This document shows, piece by piece, positions 38,448 to 46,101 of a stretch of DNA of 64,000 nt (its first letter is position 1; each line of letters begins with the position of its first letter). The notes below the pieces were generated by a model. The model worked only from the letters and a program-made list of their open reading frames with translations, was not told the DNA's origin and ran no database searches. Source of the stretch: Salipiger abyssi (lineage in GTDB: Bacteria > Pseudomonadota > Alphaproteobacteria > Rhodobacterales > Rhodobacteraceae). The position numbers and the translations under genes were made by a program. The stretch spans positions 186,001 to 250,000 of the forward strand of contig NZ_JAEKIS010000005.1 of NCBI RefSeq assembly GCF_017311415.1, written 5' to 3'.

Positions 38448-38987
38448 ATGATCGCCCAGAAACAGGTCCGCGACTATATCCGCTCCATCGTCGATTTCCC
38501 GCATGAGGGCATCGTCTTCCGCGACGTGACCACGCTCTTCGCCGATCCGCGCGGCTTCCGCATGGCCGTCGACCAGCTGCTGCACCCCTATGCCGGGATG
38601 CGGTTCGACAAGGTGGTGGGGCTCGAGGCGCGCGGCTTCATCCTCGGCGGCGCCATAGCGCATCAGCTCTCGGCGGGCTTCGTGCCGATCCGCAAGAAAG
38701 GCAAGCTGCCCGGCGCCGTGATCTCTGAAAGCTACACGCTGGAATATGGCGAGGCGGTGGTCGAGATCCATGACGACGCCATCGCCCCCGGCGAGCGCAT
38801 TCTGCTGGTCGACGACCTGCTGGCCACCGGCGGCACCGCCGAGGCGGGCATCAAGCTTGTGGAACGGCTCGGCGGCGAGATCATCGGCTGCGCCTTCATC
38901 GTCGATCTGCCCGAGCTGGGCGGACGCGCGCGGCTCGACGCGATGGGCATGGATGTGCACGCGCTCTGCGCCTTCGAGGGTCTCTGA
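38448..38987 (+). CDS. apt: Adenine phosphoribosyltransferase
   Basis: 179 residues. It salvages adenine to AMP with PRPP. Start [20 protein letters not shown], and the PRPP loop [17 protein letters not shown] are diagnostic. In this operon it recycles adenine released by MtnP. Standard length. Confidence 0.96.
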   Translation: MIAQKQVRDYIRSIVDFPHEGIVFRDVTTLFADPRGFRMAVDQLLHPYAGMRFDKVVGLEARGFILGGAIAHQLSAGFVPIRKKGKLPGAVISESYTLEYGEAVVEIHDDAIAPGERILLVDDLLATGGTAEAGIKLVERLGGEIIGCAFIVDLPELGGRARLDAMGMDVHALCAFEGL

Positions 38988-39023
38988 CCTCGGGCACCAC
39001 GGCCCGGCCCAACCGCCGGATAT

Positions 39024-39089
39024 GCGTATTTGAAAAGAGAAGAAGAGCAGACGCGCCGCCGCTGCCCGTCTTCTCTTTCAAAAATACGC
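39024..39089. repeat. Second intergenic repeat family, palindromic copy
   Basis: GCGTATTTGAAAAGAGAAGAA (39024-39044) with a near-perfect inverted copy at 39069-39089. It lies between convergent apt and phaZ; same arm sequence as the 25.1-kb copy. Confidence 0.82.
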
Positions 39090-39150
39090 CCTTGAAAGAC
39101 CGCCACGCATCGCGCCGCCGCTCTTGACGTATCAGACCGGCCAGAGGCGC

Positions 39151-39175
39151 CGAGGCCCCCGGCGAAGGCGGGGGC
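39151..39175 (-). terminator. GC hairpin downstream of phaZ
   Basis: GGCCCCCG-GCGAAGG-CGGGGGCC, 8-bp stem, 36 nt after the phaZ stop (minus strand). No T-run; probably limits read-through between convergent transcripts. Confidence 0.45.
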
Positions 39176-39210
39176 CGAGACAGACTGCGCGCCGCAGGCG
39201 CACCATCAGG

Positions 39211-40473
39211 TCACGCGGCGTTGGCGGCGCTTTTGCGGGGCGTGCCGGCATTGGCGTCGATGAAATCGAGCACCAGCGGACGGATATTGTTGCGCCAGCT
39301 CTTACCGGCAAAGATGCCGTAATGGCCCGCCCCCGGCTCCAGATGGCTGGCCTTCTTGCTGTCGGGCAGCCCGGTGCAGAGATCGAGCGCCGCCACGCAT
39401 TGGCCCGGGGCCGAGATATCGTCCTTGGCGCCCTCGACGGTCTTCACCGCCACATCGGTGATCTTGCCGATATCCACTTGCTTGCCCGCCACGACAAAGC
39501 GGTTCTGCGCGATCTCGCCATTCTTGAAGATCCGCTCCACGGTCGACAGGTAGAACTCCGCCGTCATGTCCATCACCGCGAGATACTCGTCGTAGAAACG
39601 GTTATGCGCATCGTGATCCGAGCCCTCGCCACGCGTCACCCGCAGGATCTGTTCGTTGAAGGCCTTGGAATGGCGCTCGGCATTCATCGCCACGAAGGAG
39701 CTGAGCTGCAACAGGCCCGGATAGACCAGCCGGCCGACGCCCTTGTACTTGAAGCCCACCCGCTGGATCATCGATTCCTCGAGCTGGCCCATGGTCACGC
39801 GGTTGCCGAAATCGGTCACTTCGGTGGGCGTGGCATCGGGGTCGATCGGGCCGCCGATCAGCGTCAGCGTGCGCGGCTGCGCGTCCGGATCGAGCTCTGC
39901 CAGATAGGCGGTGGCCGCCAGCGTCAGCGGCGCCGGCTGGCAGACCGCGATCACGTTGGTGTCGGGCCCCAGCGCGCGCATGAAATCCATCAGGTAGAGC
40001 GTGTAATCCTCGATATCGAACTTGCCGCAGCTCACCGGAATGTCGCGGGCGTTCTTCCAGTCGGTCACATAGACCTCTGCATCGGGGATGAGCGAGATCA
40101 CCGTCGAGCGCAGCAGCGTCGCGTAGTGCCCCGACATCGGCGCCACCAGCAGCACCTTGCGCGGCTTCTCGTCGCGGCCCTGCACGTTGAAATGAATGAG
40201 ATCGCCGAAATCCTTTTCGACCACCGTCTCGATCTGCACCAGGTGGTCCTTGCCATCGTCGCAGGTGATGCTGCGGACGCCCCAGCTGGGCTTGACTACC
40301 ATGCGCTTGAAGCTGCGCTCGGTCACCTCGCCCCACGCCGCCATCCACGCAATGCCCGGATTGGGCAGCGCGGCGAGCGCAGGATAAGAGGCCATGGCCT
40401 TGGCTGTCGCGCCAAGCCACTGGTTGGTGTTGCGAAGGGATTCCATCAGGTCGTAGGTCGCCATGTAACGCAT
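39211..40473 (-). CDS. phaZ: Intracellular polyhydroxyalkanoate depolymerase
   Basis: 420 residues from ATG 40473, preceded by CAGGAGACATCGC. It degrades stored PHA granules to hydroxyacids. Type with a Cys nucleophile: VIAVCQPAPLTL (Cys178), mid-domain LIGGPIDPDATPTEVTDFGN, and the terminal LEPGAGHYGIFAGKSWR with catalytic His. Divergent from phaC. Confidence 0.94.
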   Translation of the reverse strand: MRYMATYDLMESLRNTNQWLGATAKAMASYPALAALPNPGIAWMAAWGEVTERSFKRMVVKPSWGVRSITCDDGKDHLVQIETVVEKDFGDLIHFNVQGRDEKPRKVLLVAPMSGHYATLLRSTVISLIPDAEVYVTDWKNARDIPVSCGKFDIEDYTLYLMDFMRALGPDTNVIAVCQPAPLTLAATAYLAELDPDAQPRTLTLIGGPIDPDATPTEVTDFGNRVTMGQLEESMIQRVGFKYKGVGRLVYPGLLQLSSFVAMNAERHSKAFNEQILRVTRGEGSDHDAHNRFYDEYLAVMDMTAEFYLSTVERIFKNGEIAQNRFVVAGKQVDIGKITDVAVKTVEGAKDDISAPGQCVAALDLCTGLPDSKKASHLEPGAGHYGIFAGKSWRNNIRPLVLDFIDANAGTPRKSAANAA

Positions 40474-40577
40474 GTGCGATGTCTCCTGTATCACGTCAGA
40501 CGCGGGCTCTCTTCAGCCATGGACTGCACCCCTCCGCTGCACCCAAGACCCGCCCGATGTCAAACCAATTCGCCGCT

Positions 40578-40606
40578 TTGACCGCGGCACCGGCATCGTT
40601 ATTCTA
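40578..40606 (+). promoter_or_regulatory. Candidate phaC promoter
   Basis: TTGACC (40578-40583) and ATTCTA (40601-40606), 17 nt apart. The phasin promoter region carries the same ATTCTAAG string. Low-information match; GGGGGG-type ribosome site follows before ATG 40639. Confidence 0.35.
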
Positions 40607-40638
40607 AGTCTGGGAGAAGATAGGGGGGATTCGCGCTC

Positions 40639-42432
40639 ATGACAACAAAAGCCGCCACCGTCAGCCCGGAACGCGAGAAACTGGAAGACAATCTCGCGAA
40701 AGTCGAGGAATTGACCCAGCGCCTGATGGATGCGCTGGCGCATCGCAAACCGATGCCCAGCGGCCTGAGTGGCCCCGAGCCCACGCTCTATGCCAAGGCC
40801 GCGCAGGCCTATTGGCAGGAATGGCTCAACAACCCCACCAAGGTGTTCGAGCAGCAGGTCGGGTTCTGGGGCAAGTCGCTGTCGCATTTCATCGAGGCGC
40901 AGAAGGCGCTGTCGGAGGGCAAGCTCGCCCCGCCCGAGGATCCCGGCCCGCGCGATCGCCGGTTCAAGAACCCGCTCTGGGACAGCCACCCCTATTTCAA
41001 CTTCATCAAGCAGCAATATCTCATCAATGCAGACGCGATCCGCGGCGCGGTGGACGAGATCGAAGAGCTCGACGACACCGAAAAACGCCGGCTGCGTTAC
41101 TTCGCGCAGCAGATCACCGACATGATGGCGCCGACCAATTTCTTCGCCACCAACCCCGATGCGCTGCAAAAGGCGCTGGAGACCGAGGGCGCGAGCCTGG
41201 TGAAGGGGCTGGAAAACCTCGTCGCCGATCTAGAAGCCAATCGCGGCGAACTGGTGGTGCGGCTGGCGGATGAAGACGCGTTCTCGATCGGCGAGAACAT
41301 CGCCACCGCCGAGGGCAAGGTGGTCTGGCGCAACCGCATGATGGAGCTGATCCAGTACTCTCCCACCACCGATCAGGTGCGCGAGACGCCGCTGCTGCTC
41401 TTCCCGCCCTGGATCAACAAGTTCTACATTCTCGATCTGAAGCCCGAGAACAGCCTGATCCGCTGGATCGTCGATCAGGGCTATACGCTCTTTGTGGTGA
41501 GCTGGATCAATGCCGACGAGAGCTATCGCGACGTCGGCATGGAGGATTACATCGAGGACGGGTTCCTCACCGCCATGCGGCTGGTGCGCGAGATCTGCGG
41601 CGTCGAGCGCATCAATGTGGTGGGCTACTGCATCGCCGGCACCACGCTGGCGCTCACCCTGTCGCTGCTGAAGAAACGCGGCGACAAGCAGATAAAATCC
41701 GCCACCTTCTTTACCGCGCTCACCGATTTCAGCGATCAGGGCGAGTTCACCCCTTTCCTCCAGAACGATTTCATCGACGCCATCGAGGAGGAGGTGAAGG
41801 CGAGCGGCATCCTCAAGAGCTTCATCATGGCGCGGACCTTCTCGTTCCTGCGCTCCAACGATCTCATCTACACACCGGCGATCCGCTCATACATGATGGG
41901 CGAGACGCCGCCGGCCTTCGATCTGCTCTACTGGAACGGCGACGGCGCCAACCTGCCCGGTCGCATGGCGATGCAGTATCTGCGCGGGCTCTGCCAGGAC
42001 AACCAGTTCTCCGAGGGCCGTTTCGAGCTGATGGGCGAGACGCTCGACATTCACGACGTGGATGTACCGCTGATTTCGATCACCGCCGAGACCGACCATA
42101 TCGCCGCCTGGAAAGACTGCTATCGCGGCGTGCAGAAGATGGGCTCGCGCTCGAAGACCTTCATCCTGTCGGAATCCGGCCATATCGCCGGCATCGTCAA
42201 TCCGCCCAGCAAAAAGAAATACGGCCACTACCTGAACCCCGACCTCAAGCTCGATGCCGAGGCCTGGCAGAAGGCGGCGGAGTATCATCAGGGCAGCTGG
42301 TGGCCGGAATGGGAAGCCTGGCTGCGCAAGCGTTCGGGCAAGCTGGTGCCGGCGCGTCAGCCCGGTGATTCGGAGCATCCCGCACTTGAGCCGGCCCCGG
42401 GAACTTACGTGCGCGTAAAGGCCAATCAGTAA
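40639..42432 (+). CDS. phaC: Class I poly(3-hydroxyalkanoate) synthase
   Basis: 597 residues. It polymerises (R)-3-hydroxyacyl-CoA at the granule surface. Lipase-like box GYCIAG with nucleophile Cys331, catalytic Asp486 (AETDHIAAWKD) and His515 (ESGHIAGIVNPP). N-terminal helical domain as in short-chain-length class I enzymes, with the PWINKFYILDL segment. Length and residues are normal. Confidence 0.97.
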   Translation: MTTKAATVSPEREKLEDNLAKVEELTQRLMDALAHRKPMPSGLSGPEPTLYAKAAQAYWQEWLNNPTKVFEQQVGFWGKSLSHFIEAQKALSEGKLAPPEDPGPRDRRFKNPLWDSHPYFNFIKQQYLINADAIRGAVDEIEELDDTEKRRLRYFAQQITDMMAPTNFFATNPDALQKALETEGASLVKGLENLVADLEANRGELVVRLADEDAFSIGENIATAEGKVVWRNRMMELIQYSPTTDQVRETPLLLFPPWINKFYILDLKPENSLIRWIVDQGYTLFVVSWINADESYRDVGMEDYIEDGFLTAMRLVREICGVERINVVGYCIAGTTLALTLSLLKKRGDKQIKSATFFTALTDFSDQGEFTPFLQNDFIDAIEEEVKASGILKSFIMARTFSFLRSNDLIYTPAIRSYMMGETPPAFDLLYWNGDGANLPGRMAMQYLRGLCQDNQFSEGRFELMGETLDIHDVDVPLISITAETDHIAAWKDCYRGVQKMGSRSKTFILSESGHIAGIVNPPSKKKYGHYLNPDLKLDAEAWQKAAEYHQGSWWPEWEAWLRKRSGKLVPARQPGDSEHPALEPAPGTYVRVKANQ

Positions 42433-42455
42433 AATCAACCAGTTGCACAATTGTG

Positions 42456-42506
42456 CTGCATCGCAGAAGTTTCCCTTGAAATGCTGCGGTGCAGCATTCA
42501 TATTCT
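42456..42506 (+). promoter_or_regulatory. Candidate PhaR operators on phasin promoter
   Basis: Two perfect CTGC-N3-GCAG sites: 42456-42466 (CTGC-ATC-GCAG) and 42484-42494 (CTGC-GGT-GCAG). The latter lies in the spacer of a TTGAAA (42476-42481) with CATATT/TATTCT promoter. Known PhaR sites of Paracoccus/Rhodobacter have this form. A GCACAATTGTGC palindrome (42445-42456) abuts the first. Confidence 0.72.
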
Positions 42507-42557
42507 AAGGAGCTGATGAATTCGCGGGGTGGGCCCGCGAGGCAGACAGACAGGAAT

Positions 42558-43010
42558 ATGACAATGGCCGCTAAGACCCAAGACTTCACCACCGTTATGA
42601 AAGACATGATGGGCGCATTCCCCGTGGACACCAAAGCCATGGACGAAGCCTTCAAGACCACCGCGACGCTGAACGAGAAGCTCTCCGCCGTGGCTCTGGA
42701 AGCCGCCGAAAAATCCACCGAGATTTCCGCCAAATGGACCAAGGACACGCTGTCCAAGCTGACCGACATGTCCAAAGTCAAGAAAGAGCCGGCCGATTAC
42801 GCCAAGGCGATGTCCGACTTCACGTCGGCCCAGGCCGAAGTTGCCGCCGAGAACATGGCCGCCTTCGCCGAGATCGCCAAAAAGGTCCAGATGGACACCG
42901 TGGAACTGATGATGGCGGCCGGCAAGGACTTCACCGAAGACGCCACCGCCGCCGTCAAGAAAGCCACCGACGACATGACCTCGGCCGCCAAGAAAGCGAC
43001 CGCGAAGTAA
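42558..43010 (+). CDS. phaP: Phasin (PHA granule-associated protein), first copy
   Basis: 150 residues from ATG 42558; a second ATG two codons later, and ATG 42516 with a better ribosome site, are options. Amphipathic helical phasin: TTVMKDMMGAFPVDTKAMDE, AAEKSTEISAKWTKDTLSKL, SDFTSAQAEVAAENMAAFAE. Coats PHA granules. Second copy follows after a strong terminator. Start is not certain; family is. Confidence 0.88.
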   Translation: MTMAAKTQDFTTVMKDMMGAFPVDTKAMDEAFKTTATLNEKLSAVALEAAEKSTEISAKWTKDTLSKLTDMSKVKKEPADYAKAMSDFTSAQAEVAAENMAAFAEIAKKVQMDTVELMMAAGKDFTEDATAAVKKATDDMTSAAKKATAK

Positions 43011-43086
43011 TCGGTTTCCGGGTCTCCCCTCCCGGGGCCCGGACTAGAAATTGCGCCCCTCTCCTCCCAATCCGGCGCAATGACGT

Positions 43087-43130
43087 GGGGGCGGGTTCAC
43101 ATTGCGAGCTCGCCCCTTTTTTCTTTTTTT
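43087..43130 (+). terminator. Intrinsic terminator after first phasin
   Basis: GGGGCG/CGCCCC stem (loop 17 nt, containing the palindrome GCGAGCTCGC), followed by TTTTTTCTTTTTTT. Ends the phaC/phaP1 transcript; phaP2 has its own start. Confidence 0.85.
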
Positions 43131-43310
43131 ACAAAAGCTTGCGGGGATGCAGCGCTATCCTTCACCGGTGACGGCGGAGTCCCGCGCATTTCGTGACGCT
43201 TTTCTGAAATCGCGGCTGGCAGCCTTGCGTTGCCGCGCCGCAGAATGCCACACTCAAGGCAGCGTAAGCCTAGGCGGGGTATCCGCCGCAATTCCGCAAG
43301 GAGAGACACA

Positions 43311-43847
43311 ATGGCACTGACGCAAGATTTCACGAAACCTTTCAAGGATATGATGGGCAACTGGCCGATGGATTCCGACGCGATGGAGGGCGCCTGGGCG
43401 ACCTCCGCGGGATTCGGCGAGAAGCTGTCGAACATCGCGTTCGGCGCGGCTGGTAAGACCACCGATATCTCGATGCAGTGGACGATGGAGACGCTCGGCC
43501 GCATGGGCGATATGACCAAGGCCAAATCCGACCCGGCGGATTACGCCAAGGCGATGAGCGATTTCGCCACAGCCCAGATGGAAAGCGCCACTAGCCACAT
43601 GACCGCGCTCGGCGAAGTCGCCAAGCAGATGCAGAGCGAGACGCTCGAGCTGATGATGTCGACCGGCAAGGACATGGCAGAGGACGCATCGGCAGCCGCA
43701 GCGACCACCGCCAAGGCCACCGAAGACGCGGCCGAAAAGGCGACCGCCGCGGCCAAGACCGCCGCCCCGGCGGCCCCGGCCAAGCGCACCACCTCGACCT
43801 CGACCACACGCAAGACCGGCACGACTGCGGCAAGCGGCACGAGCTGA
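43311..43847 (+). CDS. Phasin, second tandem copy
   Basis: 178 residues; ATG 43311 follows AAGGAGAG. Aligned by eye with PhaP1: FTKPFKDMMGNWPMDSDAME, SDFATAQMESATSHMTALGE, then an Ala/Lys/Thr-rich tail of about 55 residues (AAPAKRTTSTSTTRKTGTTA) absent in copy one. No perfect CTGC-N3-GCAG box upstream. The tail is like other granule- or DNA-binding phasins and could contact DNA, which is inference. It occupies the place where phaR is often found. Confidence 0.88.
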   Translation: MALTQDFTKPFKDMMGNWPMDSDAMEGAWATSAGFGEKLSNIAFGAAGKTTDISMQWTMETLGRMGDMTKAKSDPADYAKAMSDFATAQMESATSHMTALGEVAKQMQSETLELMMSTGKDMAEDASAAAATTAKATEDAAEKATAAAKTAAPAAPAKRTTSTSTTRKTGTTAASGTS

Positions 43848-43870
43848 GCGCGCAGTCAGCGCTGTAACGC

Positions 43871-43901
43871 AAAACGCGGCCCTTCTGGGCCGCGTTTTTT
43901 T
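43871..43901. terminator. Bidirectional intrinsic terminator
   Basis: AAAACGCGGCCC-TTCT-GGGCCGCGTTTTTTTT. T-run on the plus strand for phaP2, and A-run on the left makes a T-run for the convergent scoB. Confidence 0.9.
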
Positions 43902-43919
43902 CCCGCTAAGGGTCCGCGA

Positions 43920-44546
43920 TCAGTTGACGATGGTCGCCTCGGTCGCGGCGCGCAGCTCGTCCTCGGTCACGCCATCGGCCAGCTCGACGATCTTCAGTCC
44001 GCCCTCGACCACATCCAGGACGCCCAGATTGGTGATGATGCGGTCGACCACCCCGGTGCCGGTCAGCGGCAGCGTGCAGGCCTTCAGCACCTTGCTTTCA
44101 CCGTGCTTGTTGGTGTGATCCATCACCACCACCACGCGGCCCACGCCGGCGACAAGATCCATGGCGCCGCCCATGCCCTTGACCAGCTTGCCCGGGATCA
44201 TCCAGTTCGCCAGATCGCCGTTCTCGGCCACTTCCATGGCGCCCAGGATCGCCGCCGCGATCTTGCCGCCCCGGATCATGCCGAAAGACATGGCGCTGTC
44301 GAAATAGGCCGTCTTGGGCAGCTCTGTGATGGTCTGCTTGCCGGCATTGATCAGGTCGGGATCCTCCTCCCCCTCATAGGGGAAGGGGCCCATGCCCAGC
44401 ATGCCGTTTTCCGATTGCAGCGTGATCTCCTTGTCGCCCACATAGTTGGCGACCAGCGTCGGGATACCGATGCCGAGATTCACATACATGCCGTCTTCGA
44501 GTTCCTCGGCCGCCCGTGCGGCCATCTGATTGCGATCCCAGGGCAT
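43920..44546 (-). CDS. scoB: 3-oxoacid (succinyl) CoA-transferase subunit B
   Basis: 208 residues. With ScoA it transfers CoA between succinyl-CoA and acetoacetate. Catalytic Glu46 in SENGMLGMG; GGAMDLVAG and VDRIITNLGVLDV typical of the beta chain. The ATG shares one base with the scoA stop (TGATG). It sits next to PHA genes and can feed acetoacetyl-CoA. Confidence 0.95.
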   Translation of the reverse strand: MPWDRNQMAARAAEELEDGMYVNLGIGIPTLVANYVGDKEITLQSENGMLGMGPFPYEGEEDPDLINAGKQTITELPKTAYFDSAMSFGMIRGGKIAAAILGAMEVAENGDLANWMIPGKLVKGMGGAMDLVAGVGRVVVVMDHTNKHGESKVLKACTLPLTGTGVVDRIITNLGVLDVVEGGLKIVELADGVTEDELRAATEATIVN

Positions 44547-45250
44547 CAAGCTTCCTCCCGGCTGCGCGTGGTGACTTTCTCGATCCGCTTCTCGTGCTCG
44601 CCCTTGATGATGCGGTGCACAAAAATGCCGGGCAGGTGAATGTGATCGGGATCCAGTTCGCCGGGCTCGACGATCTCCTCGACCTCCATCACGCAGATCT
44701 TGCCGCACATCGCCGCCGGCGGGTTGAAGTTCCGCGCGGTCTTGCGGAAGACGCAGTTGCCGGTGGTGTCGGCCTTCCACGCCTTGACGATGGAGAGATC
44801 GGCAAAGATCCCCTCTTCGAGAATATAGTCCTCGCCGCCGAACTGCTTGACCTCCTTGCCCTCGGCGATCTGCGTGCCGACGCCGGTCTTGGTGTAAAAG
44901 CCCGGGATGCCGCAGCCGCCGGCGCGCATGCGTTCGGCCAGCGTGCCCTGCGGGTTGAACTCCAGCTCCAGCTCGCCGCTCAGGTACTGGCGCATGAACT
45001 CCGCATTCTCACCCACATAGGAGGACATCATCTTCTTGATCTGCTTGGTATCGAGCAGCTTGCCGAGGCCGAACCCGTCCACACCGCAATTGTTCGAGGC
45101 GATGGTCAGATCCTTGACGCCGCTCTCGACGATGGCGTCGATCAGCAATTCGGGAATGCCGCAGAGGCCGAAACCGCCGGCGGCGATCAGCATCTTGTCC
45201 TCGAGCAGGCCGTCCAGCGCTTCTGCTGCCGAGCCATAGACCTTCTTCAT
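44546..45250 (-). CDS. scoA: 3-oxoacid (succinyl) CoA-transferase subunit A
   Basis: 234 residues. Alpha chain: [36 protein letters not shown] and [20 protein letters not shown]. Partner ScoB overlaps by one base, so the complex is coupled. Standard length. Confidence 0.95.
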   Translation of the reverse strand: MKKVYGSAAEALDGLLEDKMLIAAGGFGLCGIPELLIDAIVESGVKDLTIASNNCGVDGFGLGKLLDTKQIKKMMSSYVGENAEFMRQYLSGELELEFNPQGTLAERMRAGGCGIPGFYTKTGVGTQIAEGKEVKQFGGEDYILEEGIFADLSIVKAWKADTTGNCVFRKTARNFNPPAAMCGKICVMEVEEIVEPGELDPDHIHLPGIFVHRIIKGEHEKRIEKVTTRSREEA

Positions 45251-45364
45251 GGAAATCTCCCCTCCTGAAGCTATCGGGGCAGTTTGTGCCGTGCGGCAGG
45301 TCCAGAGTCAACGAAGGCGGCGCCATTGCGGCACCGCCCTTGCGTTCCCGTCCTCACCGGCGCC

Positions 45365-45925
45365 TCAGATCACCCGCACCTGCGTGCCGATGGGGCAGAG
45401 CTGATACAGCTCGGCGATTTTCTCGTTGTAAAGCCCGATGCATCCGTCGGAGCTCCGGCGCCCGATCTTGCGGGTGTCGTGCGTGCCGTGGATGATATAG
45501 GCGGGCCAGCCCAGATACATTGCATGAGTGCCCAGCGGGTTGTCCGGTCCGGGTGGGATCGGCTTCCAGTCGGGAAAGCGTTCGAGCTGCGACGCCGTCG
45601 GCGTCCAGGACGGCCCGACCACCTTGCGCACGATTTCCGTATAGCCGCGCTTGGTCAGCTCGTCGGTCTTGGGCACCGAAGTGGGATAGACCCGGTAGTC
45701 GGTGCCGGTGCCATTCCAGAAATGCAGCGCGCGCGAATTGGTGTCGGCCACGATGCTGGCGACGCCCAGCGTCTCAAAATGGTCACGCCAATCCTGCATG
45801 GTGAAGCTGGAGATATTGTGGCGCACAAGCCCCTTCGCCTGGGCCGGAACCGGCAGCGCCGGGGCCAGAGCCATTGCACCTGCTGCGCCAAGCAGCGTGC
45901 GGCGTGAGTATCTTCGAGCGGACAT
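45365..45925 (-). CDS. L,D-transpeptidase (YkuD) with Tat-like signal
   Basis: 186 residues from ATG 45925. Signal SRRTLLGAAGAMALAPALPV with twin Arg suggests Tat export. The YkuD domain has HGTHDTRKIG and SSDGCIGLYN with nucleophile Cys162. It makes or edits 3-3 peptide crosslinks or links lipoproteins to peptidoglycan. An AT-rich stretch upstream (45950-46020) may hold its promoter. Confidence 0.9.
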   Translation of the reverse strand: MSARRYSRRTLLGAAGAMALAPALPVPAQAKGLVRHNISSFTMQDWRDHFETLGVASIVADTNSRALHFWNGTGTDYRVYPTSVPKTDELTKRGYTEIVRKVVGPSWTPTASQLERFPDWKPIPPGPDNPLGTHAMYLGWPAYIIHGTHDTRKIGRRSSDGCIGLYNEKIAELYQLCPIGTQVRVI

Positions 45926-46036
45926 CACGTTGCCCTTTTTGACTATCGTTTGTTGGTACTGCCCTTCAACTGGGGCAAACGTATAACATTTTCCAAACAC
46001 ATTATCTTGCAAATTGTTCCACAGAACGACCAGCAA

Positions 46037-46065
46037 ACCGCCCGGACAGCGCGGCGCCGGGCGGT
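46037..46065 (-). terminator. Hairpin downstream of topA
   Basis: ACCGCCCGG/CCGGGCGGT stem about 37 nt after the topA stop, ending in GGTTTG on the minus strand. Weak T-run. Confidence 0.5.
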
Positions 46066-46101
46066 CTTTCGGTCCAGAACGCCCCGAACGGGGCGCGCCG
46101 G

